Below are positions 45,458 through 56,174 of a DNA stretch of 64,000 nt, in pieces; the stretch's first letter is position 1; each line of letters begins with the position of its first letter. This DNA is from Diabrotica undecimpunctata (lineage: Eukaryota > Arthropoda > Insecta > Coleoptera > Chrysomelidae): contig NC_092812.1 of the NCBI RefSeq assembly GCF_040954645.1, positions 248,001 through 312,000 on the forward strand, in the 5' to 3' direction. The notes beneath the pieces are model-generated. The model searched no databases. It worked only from the letters and a program-made list of their open reading frames with translations, and was not told the origin of the DNA. The translations under genes were made by a program, and so were the position numbers.

Positions 45458-46383
45458 TATGTATTTTGTGTATTTGGTAAATGAAAGCAAATATTTGAGT
45501 TGACTATTTAAATATTATTTTGGATAATGTTTTAATATTGAAAAGAATTTTTAAAAGTTAATAACAGTAACAAATATCAGTTATTGGTTGCATTTATTCT
45601 TAATTGATTAAACAGATTTTACAGAAAAATCGGTTTTTGTAATTTTGTTTGTTCGGTCATTTTGAGTAAATGTCTGTATTGTTGTAAGTGACCTTTTTTT
45701 GTTTGAGCTGTGTAGTTGTGTAGTAATGTTATACAATTTGTCTTCTAATTAACCATCTTTGACGGTGTATTAAATGCCACAGGTTAATTAAAGTTGTTGT
45801 ACGAGGAGTAGTCATTGTGAGTCGTAGAGAAGATTCGACCAAGTTTAGTCTCAGTAGTAGACTGTTTGTTTGTTGTGGATCCTTTCTTGTGTCTGAGTGA
45901 CCACAGGTGTAATATTTGTGATCAGGAGATGCTGTTTTAGTTTTGACTAGAAGCAGTCTCATTTAGTTTTCAGAACAAGAGTTGGTTTATTTTGGTGTTA
46001 TTTAGTGTAGCTCACTCAAAGGTCAAGTTTTCAATATTATTAGTATTTTGTCTTTCCCTGTATGTACGGTTTATGTTGTTTGTTAGTGTCCATGTTGTCC
46101 CATGTTGTTTGAAACCATTTTTTTAGTTCTTGTTAGTGGAAGTGTGAATTTTTAGGAGACAGGTTAGAGACCTCATTTTTGTTTACCAACTGATTACTAA
46201 GTCAAGAGCAGAAGTTGCAGCAAACTGATTGAGTTTTGGATTTCAGTACGCGGGAGTGCAAGTGAGACTTACTATCAGGTGATAAATGGAAAAGGTTGTT
46301 TCTTAAAATTATCATATTTTCTACTAGTTGTTGAGTTTGATTTTAGTTATTTTGTTTGTTTGCTTTCATTCAATTTGTGAAAA
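45458..46383 (+). other. Element E leader, noncoding
   Basis: About 0.93 kb between the rosa insertion and the gag start. Together with 43288-43477 it makes a leader of about 1.1 kb. I see no ORF of interest. Confidence 0.5.
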
Positions 46384-49077
46384 ATGAAGTCTACTCAGGT
46401 TAATCATTTGAAATCAGGAGAGTTATCTTATGAGCTTTTCATAAGAGGTAAAAATGTCTCAAATAAGACAGTGGATGATAAGAGAAAGATGTTGAGAGCT
46501 TTGTTGGCCAAGGAGGCCAAGTTGTCTTCAAGTTTAGTCGATTTGGTTAATAATGTAGTAGATCCTGAGAAGGAGTTGGATGAGATCATGTTAATTATAG
46601 AAGATTTATATAGTAGTGCTCAATCAATAAATGTAGAATCAACTAAGGCTGATTTTGCTAGATTTGAGACAAGGTCTACACATTTAGATACCAGATTAGA
46701 AAATTTCCCTACTAATGATGTCGAGGAGGAAGTAATAAAGTTTGTTAATGAATGTAAAGATGATTTTTTGGTTTTAAAGGGTAATGTGTTAGAAAAAGAG
46801 GAAATGTTTGATGAATTAGTAAAACCATCCACTAGTAGCCCAGTTTCAGTCCCTGTAGTTCCCAGTTGTACAGTCCCAGCCCCAATAATACAGGTTTCAA
46901 CTCCTGTCATTATTTCTGATTTACATATTAAGTTTAATGGTGAAAGTAAAGCTCTCCCCACATTTTTAGAGAAAGTTGGAGATTCCGCTAGGTCTAGGAA
47001 TATTTCCGAAGACATCCTGTTTCGTTCAGCCATTGAACTATTTGAAGGTAATGCTGCTATTTGGTATAGAAGTGTTAGAGATAAAATCAGTAGTTGGGAT
47101 GAGTTGGTAGCCCTACTCAAATCTGCTTTTTTGCACCCAGATTATAATGATAATCTCTTTGATGAAATTAAAAGTAGAAAGCAAAAAAGAAATGAATCCA
47201 TAACCATTTATTCAGCAGTGATGGAAAACCTTTTTAAACGTTTGGAAACATACCCTAGTGAAGCCCAAAAAGTGAAAATAATGAGGAAGAATATTTTAGT
47301 GGACTACATTCCACTAATAGCCTTACAAGATTTTGCTATAGTAGAAATGTTAGTAGCAACTATAAAACGTTTGGAGCAGAATGTTTTGCCCTTGTTGCAG
47401 ACTACTAAAGGTCTTGCAGGTATTTCAATTGATGATTCAGAAAAGCCCAAAGAACAAGTTCATGTGGTGAATAATCAAAACAAGCAAGATAAAAGTGGAG
47501 TAGTTAACAGACAGGACAGAGAAAATAATTCTTCAAGAAGACCCAACCCCAAATATAAGTATGAGAATAATAGACCCAGTCCACCAGAAAATGCTGAAGT
47601 AAGAAATCAGTCCTTTTCATCACCACCCCCAATGATGCAATCTTTTTCATCCCCACCTCCATTAATCCAATCTCCCCCTTATCAAGCTCCCAGAAATCCG
47701 AAAAAGATTATTTGTTTTAATTGTAATAGGCCAGGTCATATTTCCCGTGACTGTAGAAGCAAGTCAGTATCTTGTTATCGTTGTGGTTATAAAGGTGTGA
47801 CCATATCTTCTTGTCCTAAGTGTTGTATTTCAAATAGATCTAAGACCAATAGACCTTACAGGTCATCGTTAAACCCAATTTTTGAAAAGAAAGATTTTGA
47901 TAGTCGTCCTCATGTTAGTATTTCCATTTTTTCTATAAACTTTGTAGTTCTTCTGGACAGTGGTTGCTCTACTTCTGTTGTAGGTGCTGCTGGAGTTAAA
48001 TTTTTGGATTCTCAAGAAATTAAATATAATCCCACATCTACTAAGCATGTCTGCTTAGCAGATGGTTCGAATAAATCAGTTGTTGGTACCATTGATCTTC
48101 CAGTAGAGGCTGATGGTGTTTGTCATATGGTGAAATTTTTTATTGTACCTTCTGTCCCTTACAGTTTTATTTTGGGAAATAATTTTATGCGTCAATTCTC
48201 ACTGTTATTAAACTTTGAGGATAGGACATGGCATTCTTCCCGAAGGAAAAATAAAATAGAAACTACCCAAGAGATTTGTTATTTAGAAGTTGATGTAGAT
48301 AGAATAGACCCTTGGTTTGATAATTTGAGATCAAAGATTCTCCGATCCCCCCTTGATTTTCCACAGTGGAAGGTGGAAAATGATTTTGTTTATAAGTTTG
48401 TCCCGACCACCAATTCTTTTAAGACTAATGATGTAGAGTGGAAAATTCTTGTGCCCAAACCACAAAGGTTTGAAGTTATGAAGTCTTGTCATGAGCCACC
48501 TACGTGTGCTCACTTTGGATTTTCCAAAACTTTGTCCCGTATTCAAGAAAGATATTATTGGCCCCAGATGCGTGTTGATGTGCTTAAGTTTGTCAGGTCA
48601 TGTAAAGTTTGTGGTGCTCAGAAGACACCAAATTATGCTCCATTAGGTAAAATGGGTAAGCAGAGAGAGGCCAAATTTCCTTGGCAAATAGTTGCTATAG
48701 ATCTGATAGGTCCCTTTGTTCGTTCAAAGAAAGGTTATACGTGGTTATTAGTAGTTGCTGATTGGTTTAGTAAATATACGTTAGTCCAACCTTTGAGAAA
48801 GGCCACGGCTAAGAATATTGTTGAGTTTTTGGAAAATGATGTTTTCCTAATGTTTGGTGTTCCTCAATATGTGATTTGTGATAATGCCTCAAATCTGAAC
48901 AATCCTCTCTTAATTGAGCTCTGTAATAGGTATAACGTTCAGAAAGTATGGTTTAGCCCAGTGTATGCACCTCAGTGTAATTTTGTGGAGAGGAACAATA
49001 GAACCATTGGTACAGCAATACGTACATATGTGAAAGACCACGTAGATTGGGACAAGAATTTAGCAAAGCTTTCTTGA
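46384..49077 (+). CDS. Element E Gag-protease-integrase fusion ORF
   Basis: 897 codons without a stop. Gag covers about residues 1-490: a capsid-like region (FLEKVGDSARSRN, AIWYRSVRDKI), a proline-rich linker, a zinc knuckle CFNCNRPGHISRDC (about 443-456) and a second, irregular cysteine cluster. An aspartic protease follows, with LLDSGCST (D525) and FILGNNF (about 596). Next, with no RT or RNase H between, comes integrase: H/H and C/C zinc finger (CHEPPTCAHFGF, CKVCG) and the core with D in VAIDLIGPF, D in VICDNASN and E in NFVERNNR. The RT/RNase H block is missing by an in-frame deletion near residue 630 (about 48280). The integrase tail shifts frame at about 49070. Confidence 0.9.
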   Translation: MKSTQVNHLKSGELSYELFIRGKNVSNKTVDDKRKMLRALLAKEAKLSSSLVDLVNNVVDPEKELDEIMLIIEDLYSSAQSINVESTKADFARFETRSTHLDTRLENFPTNDVEEEVIKFVNECKDDFLVLKGNVLEKEEMFDELVKPSTSSPVSVPVVPSCTVPAPIIQVSTPVIISDLHIKFNGESKALPTFLEKVGDSARSRNISEDILFRSAIELFEGNAAIWYRSVRDKISSWDELVALLKSAFLHPDYNDNLFDEIKSRKQKRNESITIYSAVMENLFKRLETYPSEAQKVKIMRKNILVDYIPLIALQDFAIVEMLVATIKRLEQNVLPLLQTTKGLAGISIDDSEKPKEQVHVVNNQNKQDKSGVVNRQDRENNSSRRPNPKYKYENNRPSPPENAEVRNQSFSSPPPMMQSFSSPPPLIQSPPYQAPRNPKKIICFNCNRPGHISRDCRSKSVSCYRCGYKGVTISSCPKCCISNRSKTNRPYRSSLNPIFEKKDFDSRPHVSISIFSINFVVLLDSGCSTSVVGAAGVKFLDSQEIKYNPTSTKHVCLADGSNKSVVGTIDLPVEADGVCHMVKFFIVPSVPYSFILGNNFMRQFSLLLNFEDRTWHSSRRKNKIETTQEICYLEVDVDRIDPWFDNLRSKILRSPLDFPQWKVENDFVYKFVPTTNSFKTNDVEWKILVPKPQRFEVMKSCHEPPTCAHFGFSKTLSRIQERYYWPQMRVDVLKFVRSCKVCGAQKTPNYAPLGKMGKQREAKFPWQIVAIDLIGPFVRSKKGYTWLLVVADWFSKYTLVQPLRKATAKNIVEFLENDVFLMFGVPQYVICDNASNLNNPLLIELCNRYNVQKVWFSPVYAPQCNFVERNNRTIGTAIRTYVKDHVDWDKNLAKLS

Positions 49078-49523
49078 ATTATGGCCGTCATGTTCCTTTA
49101 AGTGGAAACTATTATGGTGTTGATCATAAGGATCAACAGAATCAAGATATAGAGATAATTCCAGGTGACCGTAACATGTATGCTTCAGAAGTCAAAGGTC
49201 TAGATAAAGTTTTTGAAAAGGTTAAGGCTAATCTTCGAAAAGGATATGAACGTAACGCTAGGAGTTACAACTTACGTAGAAGAGAAGTCCAATTTCAAGT
49301 GGGTGATAAGGTTTGGAAAAGGAATAAGGTTTTGTCTTGTGCTGTCAACAAGTTTATGTCCAAACTAGCACCGAAGTATATCGAAGCAACTATCAAGGAA
49401 AAATTGTCACCAGTGGTTTATCGTTTGTCAGATTTAAATGGTTCTGATCTTGGTAAGTGGTATGTTAAAGATTTAAAGCCTTTTGTGTCAGATGAGGATA
49501 ATATGTCATCCTTAAGTAATTAG
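49047..49523 (+). pseudogene. Element E integrase C-terminus (GPY/F-type), out of frame
   Basis: It overlaps the end of the long ORF by 31 bases in another frame. Readable parts are FLNYGRHVPLSG, then ARSYNLRRREVQFQVGDKVW and KLAPKYIEATIKEKLSPVVY, the C-terminal GPY-like domain of gypsy integrases. Part of the region between the DDE core and FLNYGRH is deleted, and this deletion causes the frame change. Confidence 0.8.
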
Positions 49524-50182
49524 TTCATCCTTTCCCCTGTCTTTGTTTTCGAGTTTGTATGTTGATTTGATTTCATCCCTTTGGAATATTACTTCACTTT
49601 TGATAATTTTCGTACAGGTAACCTATTTTGATTGGGAGACACATGTGAGAATCACATTTTGTCATATGTAGGTATATAGATTTAAGGTCTATATCCTAAT
49701 TTTTTTGTGGAACCGTTGCCGAATTCCTTGTCTCGCTAGGCGTATAGTGGAGATGGTAGACGCCTACCTGTTAAGTGTAGAGCAATTTTTTTTTGGATTT
49801 GTGCATAGCACTTGGTTTAGGCAACGAGGTGTCATGGCTATGCCTGCCCGACAAATCACTTGTGTTACTGCTGTGAATGTCAGCGAGATTCACTGCGGGG
49901 CATAAGGTTAGCTTCCCCCAAGGCATAGAAACTCATGTCACCTACAGTTCAAGTAGAGTCATAAATGTCAGTCTACTCGACTTTAAAGAGTCTGACGATC
50001 GATGGCACGCTAGCCCATTCTTAGTAACTAACTTTGTTTTTGTTGTTTAATCCCATGCTAGCCATCATCTAAAAGATATTATTAAGAAGTTTCGACTTAG
50101 TTCAGAGGTTATCTTCTGATTTGGTTTTTGTTGTTTTGCCTTTATCAAAAACTGGATAAGAATTATCCGAGTTTTTTATTTT
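49524..50182 (+). other. Element E 3' noncoding
   Basis: No envelope-like or other ORF is recognisable. Confidence 0.5.
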
Positions 50183-50191
50183 AAGAAGGGG
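50183..50191 (+). other. Element E polypurine tract
   Basis: aagaagggg followed by cat and the 3' LTR. Confidence 0.7.
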
Positions 50192-50194
50192 CAT

Positions 50195-51738
50195 TGTAGC
50201 GTTTTATATTTGGTGGAATATTTTCGTTTTTCTGTTTGCAAATGAATTTTAAAACGCAATAAACTGGAATATTTAAAAGTTGTTTCTAGTCCCCTAATAT
50301 AATATTGCAAGTCAAGTATATGGTTTTTCTAAGACGTATTAACAGAATATTTTTTTGTCTTTGTTTACATTAATATTCCCCTATTCTCTGTATGTATTAT
50401 GAGGTAAAAAATTTCCAGTTAACCAATTTAAAAGTAAATACTCGAAGAAGTTTTTTGTCGGTTCGTTGCTAAGAACGAGGTCAAAAAAGGGTAGATTGTT
50501 TGTTTTAAGTTTGTAGGCAAAAACTAGCTGTGAGACGTAAAGGGAAATTTATTTTGCGTTGAAATTTGTAAAATGTAAGGCATCGAGCAGTCGACATTTA
50601 AGCCCCAAGCAGAGCAGACGTGCTACGGTTTTCTTCTATGTGTTATGTTTTAAGACCGGTTAAGGTGATAATACTCTCTGCAATATGGCAGTTTAGAAAA
50701 GAGTAATCACCATAAGATTTGTGAACCGGCAGTGAAGAAATTTTGTTAAAATGTTTATATAGAATGTCCCCGTCGACAGCTTGATTTCCTCCATCAAGTT
50801 TCTATTCCAATCGTTCCTACCTACGTATGGAAATGGTTTATTTTTATTCAAGTTGAGACTTATGTCCTTTGCAGCTCCAGTCCCATAGATGTTAACAAGT
50901 TTTTTTTGAAAGTGCTAAACTGTGAATCCAGGTAACAATTAACATTTTAATTTTTAAAGTAAAGACAGACAATTTTTTTGATAATTATTAATAATTGCTT
51001 TCATTAAAATTTAAAGGATTTGTAATAAACAATAAATTGTAAATTTTATGGTTTAACAGCTGTCATTTTAATTGTTTTTTTTAATATAATGTTAACATAT
51101 AACAGCTAGCTTTGTTCTTTTCGATATTCATTTGTTTTGTTTGTTTAAAAAAAAAGGTTAATCTCTGTGCGATAACATTTGTAAGTTTTGTAGTGTCTCC
51201 AACCCCTTTGTAAATGAAGTTTGTAAACAGACACATATAAGTTTTTTATTCTGTATTTGGCAACTATTTATATAGTATCTTTTTTGTGCCATTTTTATGT
51301 TTGATAACTGTTTGTATGAGACAAAAATAAACGTTTTGATTTGTTTCTCTGATCCATTTTTTTATTTATTTTAAAAATCTCCTAACCTTTTTGTATGTTT
51401 ACTTTTTAGGAAGGAAGAAACTTTCTTTCCTCCAGCAGGAAGTTTTCTCGAAGCGGCGTCCCTTTTAAATAGCTAGAGGTATTTCTTCTTGTCTTTTTTT
51501 GCCCATTTGTCCAGGAGATTTGTGTAAGTACCCCTTTATTTCATTTTTGTGTAGCTACCCCAATCTCAACCCTTTGTCATTTCAACTTATCCACGACCCC
51601 AGCTCTCCAACAACCAACTGAGTGCCGTTCGCATCAGTAACGATTGTTTTGCTTGCCCTTTCTCACCCCCTAAGTTTCTTTGCCCAATCTTCTACCCCCA
51701 TGATCTTACCCTGAGGTAGGCAAAATATTTTCGTTACA
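50195..51738 (+). repeat. Element E 3' LTR
   Basis: 1,544 bp, same ends as the 5' LTR, followed by agat. Confidence 0.93.
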
Positions 51739-51742
51739 AGAT

Positions 51743-52497
51743 CACTGCTCAGCCTCTACGCAGACGACACGGCAATTGCAACAAGCAATAGAAATGTTAA
51801 CTTTGCAACAAGAGACCTACAAAGGTCTCTAAATCGACTATATTCGTGGTGTATAAAGTGCACTCAACCCGGAAAAAACACAGGCCGTCATGTTTAGGAA
51901 AAGAAGAAGTATATCCAACATGGAAATAAGCTTAGCCAACGAACACATAGAATGGAGCAATCAAGCTAAATATCTAGGAGTAACCCTTGATCATAAGCTC
52001 ACATTCACTGAACATGTGAACCAAGCGGTATACAAAGCCAAAGTAACAAAGACTCAACTCGCCTCGCTAATAGGCAGGAAAAGTAAACTAAACTTCTACA
52101 CGAAAATAAGAGTAGCCAATAGCATAATTATACCAACGTTAACTTATGCATCAGCAGCTTGGGGGCACACCTGCAAATCCAATAGGAAGAAACTACAAGT
52201 AGCACAAAATCAGCTAATAAGAGACGCGCTAAATGTACCGAAATATGTACCATTGAGATATCTATACAGAGACACACAACAGAAAAGAATCCTACATACA
52301 ATGAACGATGATATCTATACAGAGACACACAACAGAAAAGAATCCTACATACAATGAACGAAAGCGTATGAAATATTCAATGAAATAAGAAACCACCCCA
52401 ACAGAAAGCTGAGAGAGCTAACAGATTATGACGAGAACATCAGGACGACACATAGGCGGCCTAAACAACAAATAGCAGGATATGTCCCAGTAGGATA
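51743..52497 (+). pseudogene. LINE copy D ORF2, part 2 (RT catalytic site to C-terminus)
   Basis: It resumes with SLLSLYADDTAIATSN (YADD active site). A small deletion after YSWCIKC (near 51860) shifts frame. The 51890-52357 piece carries YLGVTLDHKLTF, LASLIGRKSKLNFYTKI and RKKLQVAQNQLIR. A 53-bp tandem duplication at 52257-52362 shifts frame again, after which the true C-terminus (RNHPNRKLRELTDY ... IAGYVPVG) is readable to about 52497. Confidence 0.85.
52257..52362. repeat. 53-bp tandem duplication in LINE D RT
   Basis: gatatctatacagagacac... is repeated at an offset of 53 bp. The second copy disrupts the frame. Confidence 0.9.
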
Positions 52498-53424
52498 ATG
52501 GACATAATGACATAGATAGGCACAGATTAGTCAAACGCACGCGGGATAGAAGTGAAAAAAAAAGGGTAATAACTGAGGTCTGGCATTTTAGAGTTCCAGA
52601 CACCGGGGATTGTTCACCAAAAAAATATTTAGTTTTAAGTCTTAGTATTAGTCATAAATACCTAAAACACCTTCTGTTTCCGCGAACGAACAGTTACTAG
52701 TAATAATAAATATTAATAGCACCCGGGTCCTCAACCCAACAAGAATATAGTGATACTGATCCTGTCACACACATGCGCACCATGCGAAAATAACGCAAAG
52801 AGAACCATAAGTTCTCTTCGTGTAGCCAAACTTTTGGCTTAGGCCCTTATGGCAGGTCTAATTGGGAGACCATCTTCGCGAACTTCTGAGCATTGAGGTC
52901 ATGTGCGGCAAGCATGGGCTCGATGGCCAGACCAGTCGGGTGCCCAGCTGACGAGGAGAACAAATTAAATTTTGCCAATTCGGCAGCTGAGCGACCGACC
53001 ACACACTATTCCTGTACGAAGGGGCATCAACTTAGGTTGATGCTTCTTCGTGCAGGATACACACTTTTTAGGGACTTCAGTCCAAAGTAATGCTAATTAC
53101 AAAATTAAAATCAGTAAAGTAACTAGGGAGAAAAGCTTTTAGCTACCCCTAAATTGAGGTGGCCTAACCACAACCAAGTTTATACGGAGGGTGTGGTTCA
53201 TTACCCAAATCGCCCGACGTAAAGTTGATAAGCCTTCACTGCGTATGTCAGACGTAGTGAAGGGGTGGTGGAAAAACCTGGGGGTCAGATAGGTACCGAC
53301 CCAGAATGATTAGCTCTTCTGGAGCGAGACCGGTTTGATCTTCGGACATGTGGATTCCACTGACTAGCAGTGGTATACACATGTCACTAGGGGTTGGGTT
53401 GAACGCTTCGCGTGTGTGTGTGTC
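52498..53424 (+). other. LINE copy D 3' UTR with (GT)n end
   Basis: Homologous to 38301-38935. It includes a local inverted repeat (cctgtacgaaggggcatcaac and gttgatgcttcttcgtgcagg, 53013-53057) not present in copy C. It ends cgcgtgtgtgtgt and joins ccccttataatacc of the next 5' monomer. Confidence 0.85.
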
Positions 53425-54340
53425 CCCTTATAATACCTTAGAATTAAATAATTTTTGCTTATTTCACGTTTTCTGACCATTTTCAGTAATCAAACAAAGA
53501 TTTTCTTTATGTATTGTGACAGAGAGCAATCAAACATTATAGGAATATATATTTGATTACGGTGCTAAATAAATGTAATGCGCTTGTGCGAATTTTGTTT
53601 TCATTTGCAATCCCTTATATAAAAGATTTAACTGCAATCCCCTTATAATACCTGTTTTACGGGTGCTATTATATTCACCAGCAATTTTTTTTCTATGTTG
53701 AATGCTTCTGTTTGGACCAACCAGTGCCAATTTCAGTGTTTTCAATGTTTTTAAACCTTTTAATTATTGAAATTAGATTTTTTTCCTCCTAAATAATTTT
53801 TGATTATTTCACGTTTTCTAACCATTTTAAGTAATCAAACAAAGATTTTCTTAATGTATTGTGACAGAGAGCAATCAAACATTATAGCGATATATATTTG
53901 ATTACGGTTCTAAATAAATGTAATGCGCTTGCGCGAATTTTGTTTTCATTTGCAATCCCTTATATAAAAGATTTAACTGCAATCCCCTTATAATACCTGT
54001 TTTACGGGTGCTATTATATTCACCAGCAATTTTTTTCTATGTTGAATGCTTCTGTTTGGACCAACCACTGCCAATTTAGTGTTTTCAATGTTTTTAAACC
54101 TTTTAATTATTGAAATTAGATTTTTTTCCTCCTAAATAATTTTTGATTATTTCACGTTTTCTGACCATTTTAAGTAATCAAACAAAGATTTTCTTTATGT
54201 ATTGTGACAGAGAGCAACCAAACATTATAGGGATATATATTTGATTACAGTGCTAAATAAATGTAATGCGCTTGCGCCAATTTTGTTTTCATTCGCAATC
54301 CCTTATATAAAAGATTTAACTGCAATCCCTTTATAATACA
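53425..54340 (+). repeat. LINE copy F 5' monomers (one short, two long)
   Basis: One short monomer (53425-53641) then two long ones of about 350 bp (53642 to about 54340). It is the same monomer family as at 38936-39712, in a different order. Confidence 0.82.
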
Positions 54341-54878
54341 TCAGTAGTAAATCAGTATAAGTTCGGCTCTAGCAGTCGGACGATACGGACGCGAGTCAGC
54401 GAAGTGTGCTTAGGTGGGGACAACTGACCTGTTGCCAACGGAGCTTCTCAGCTCCCGGTGTGTAAGACACGGTGCGTGACACAGGCACTTGTTTTTCAAA
54501 TAAGCGAAGAGTGGATGCGAGGCTGTCATTAAGTTAAACCTCGAGGGGTTGCCTTTATGGGCTCCTCGTAGGAGGCTTTTGATAGCTTCGTGTTTACGAA
54601 AAATTCGGGTTCATCTCAGTGGGTCGACAGGGATGACACTGTAAGGCTTAGTAATTTGTATTCTAAGTCGGACAGAAACGACCCCTGCCTCTGAGGTGAG
54701 AGAAACTTCAAGAGGATCCCTCCCTGAGAAATCAGGGAGTGAACTACCGTGAGGTTGCTGGGACGACACCCAGGAAAACCGTCAGGCAGCGGCTTGGCGG
54801 AGAGAAAAAAACAGAGTCGTCTGAGTAATAAACTCCAATTTTAGTTTTGAACACTTATGTTCACTGCCTTACGGCAAG
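54341..54878 (+). promoter_or_regulatory. LINE copy F structured 5' leader
   Basis: About 540 bases with several clear hairpins: ctcct/aggag with a cgt loop near 54570, and ctccctga-gaaa-tcagggag at 54719-54738, which has a GAAA tetraloop. Copy D keeps ctg-gaaa-cag at the same place. Conserved blocks are shared with 39713-40147. Possible roles are translation entry, packaging or RNA processing; none is shown. Confidence 0.5.
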
Positions 54879-55191
54879 ATGAGTGAAATTCCCCCCCAAA
54901 AAAGTGATGTCACGCAGGTGACATCACAAGAAAAAGAAGATGGTGACTATTCCGAGTCACTCACCCCTACGGTTGCTTCAGCAATTAAACTATATAATGA
55001 ATTCACTTCTAAATTAACCCCTGAAGCCGAGATCATCGAAGATACCTCAGATGATGAATCGTTCATCCCGAACGAAGAAGAAAATTACAGCGAGGTGGAA
55101 ACAGACGATAGCGTCTCAACCACCATGGAGGTCACCCCCGACGAGGAGCTGAGCCCGGCCACCGAGTCGACCGAAACAACTGTCCAGTCGG
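54879..55191 (+). CDS. LINE copy F ORF1, part 1 (N-terminus)
   Basis: The first 104 codons of ORF1, starting MSEIPPQKSDVTQ, acidic and rich in serine and threonine. The start follows the noncoding leader and is the first ATG of the frame. Element G is inserted after ACTGTCCAGTCGG; reading on into the LTR adds a few codons and a stop at 55203-55205. The frame resumes at 62240. Confidence 0.8.
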
Positions 55192-56174
55192 TGTCGCCAA
55201 GGTAACCAATCACGACAAAGATTGTTACTTTGGCCGGCCAATCACAGTGCTCGTTATTAACTGCGCTGTCATTGGCCTCTCGGCGGAAGTGTGCTGAATT
55301 TTCTCAAACACGATGTGTATAAAAGAACAGCACATCTTCCGATAGGGGTCCAGTCGCACATACACTACTAGCCCCGTAAGACCTTGTTGGTTCGGTGCGC
55401 TACCAAGCTACCTTTGAGTTTTATTTATTACCGCTATCCTGTTATCGTCGAAGACGTCCTGAATTGAAGAAATACTTGATAATGGTTATTCAATTTAGAA
55501 GTTAAATCATCAAGTGGACGAGAACCGGCGTGTCAACTGCAAAACGCTTCCTGACAGTAGAACACGACTTACTGAGATAGAAAAGACATTGGTCTTAGAA
55601 CTACCTCACATCGTGTCGAACTGACCACAGCGTTATTTGGGCCTGTCACGGTAAAGAGCGAATAAAAGCCCCGACGGGGACTTGTAATTGCTTTTCCGAT
55701 CAGGTTGAGCTGCAATAACGTTTCGTCTCCGAAACCTTACGCAAATAGTAACTATATCAAATACTGTTAGCGAAAAGGTAGCTATACGAAGCGACTGGCA
55801 GCAGGAAGGGTCGACACGGCCGGCATTCTTGTACTTCTCTCGAGGAGAGGGAACGCGGCTCCACGACGTGAGAAGGCCGATATCTCTGTGGAACTTGAGG
55901 TATACACCACGCATCAGAATTCTAACATATATATAATTCATGTAAGAACATTTTATCTGTAAGAAAGCTCGAACGGTTAGAGAATTCTGATTGCCGGTGT
56001 CCCCTCACCTACCACAAAGGTTCGGCGGATCTTCTTGCCCGTAACGGCCGGTATCCCAATAAACTCCTTAAACACGAAGATGGACTCTCGAAACTTGAGA
56101 TCCTCTTCAAGAGCGGCGGTCGTAGATCGTCCAGAAACTCCTGAAAACCAGGAGGACGCTACGGCCGTACGACA
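55192..56174 (+). repeat. Element G 5' LTR
   Basis: 983 bp. tataaaag near 55318 is a likely TATA box. aataaa is near 55663. The gag start codon (56080) lies inside its last 95 bases. Confidence 0.95.

Larger units (their letters stand above)
41714..51738 (+). mobile_element. LTR element E: gag-protease-integrase without RT
   Basis: A 10.0-kb element with long LTRs (1,553 and 1,544 bp, tgtagcgttt ... gttaca), TSD agat (41710-41713 and 51739-51742), primer-binding site and polypurine tract. The LTRs differ at about one base in a hundred by eye, so it is fairly young. A rosa-type transposon sits in the leader. The one long ORF encodes gag, protease and integrase but not RT or RNase H. Removing E restores the LINE D frame exactly. 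Confidence 0.93.
38936..53424 (+). mobile_element. Jockey-clade LINE copy D, split by LTR element E
   Basis: 5' monomers, a 430-bp structured leader, 47 codons of ORF1, then a deletion into the end of the ORF2 endonuclease. The RT is interrupted at 41713 by element E and resumes at 51743 in the correct frame after one copy of AGAT is removed. The 3' UTR ends in (GT)n at 53424. Both a deletion and a nested insertion make it inactive. Confidence 0.87.

Noticed and set aside
52893..53090. Coding frame in LINE 3' UTR
   Set aside because: Copy C has stops or a different length at the homologous place (38411-38605); no domain.
55633..55941. 102-codon minus-strand frame in both LTRs of element G
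   Set aside because: Present only because the LTRs are copies; no recognised domain, and the plus strand has the promoter-like signals.
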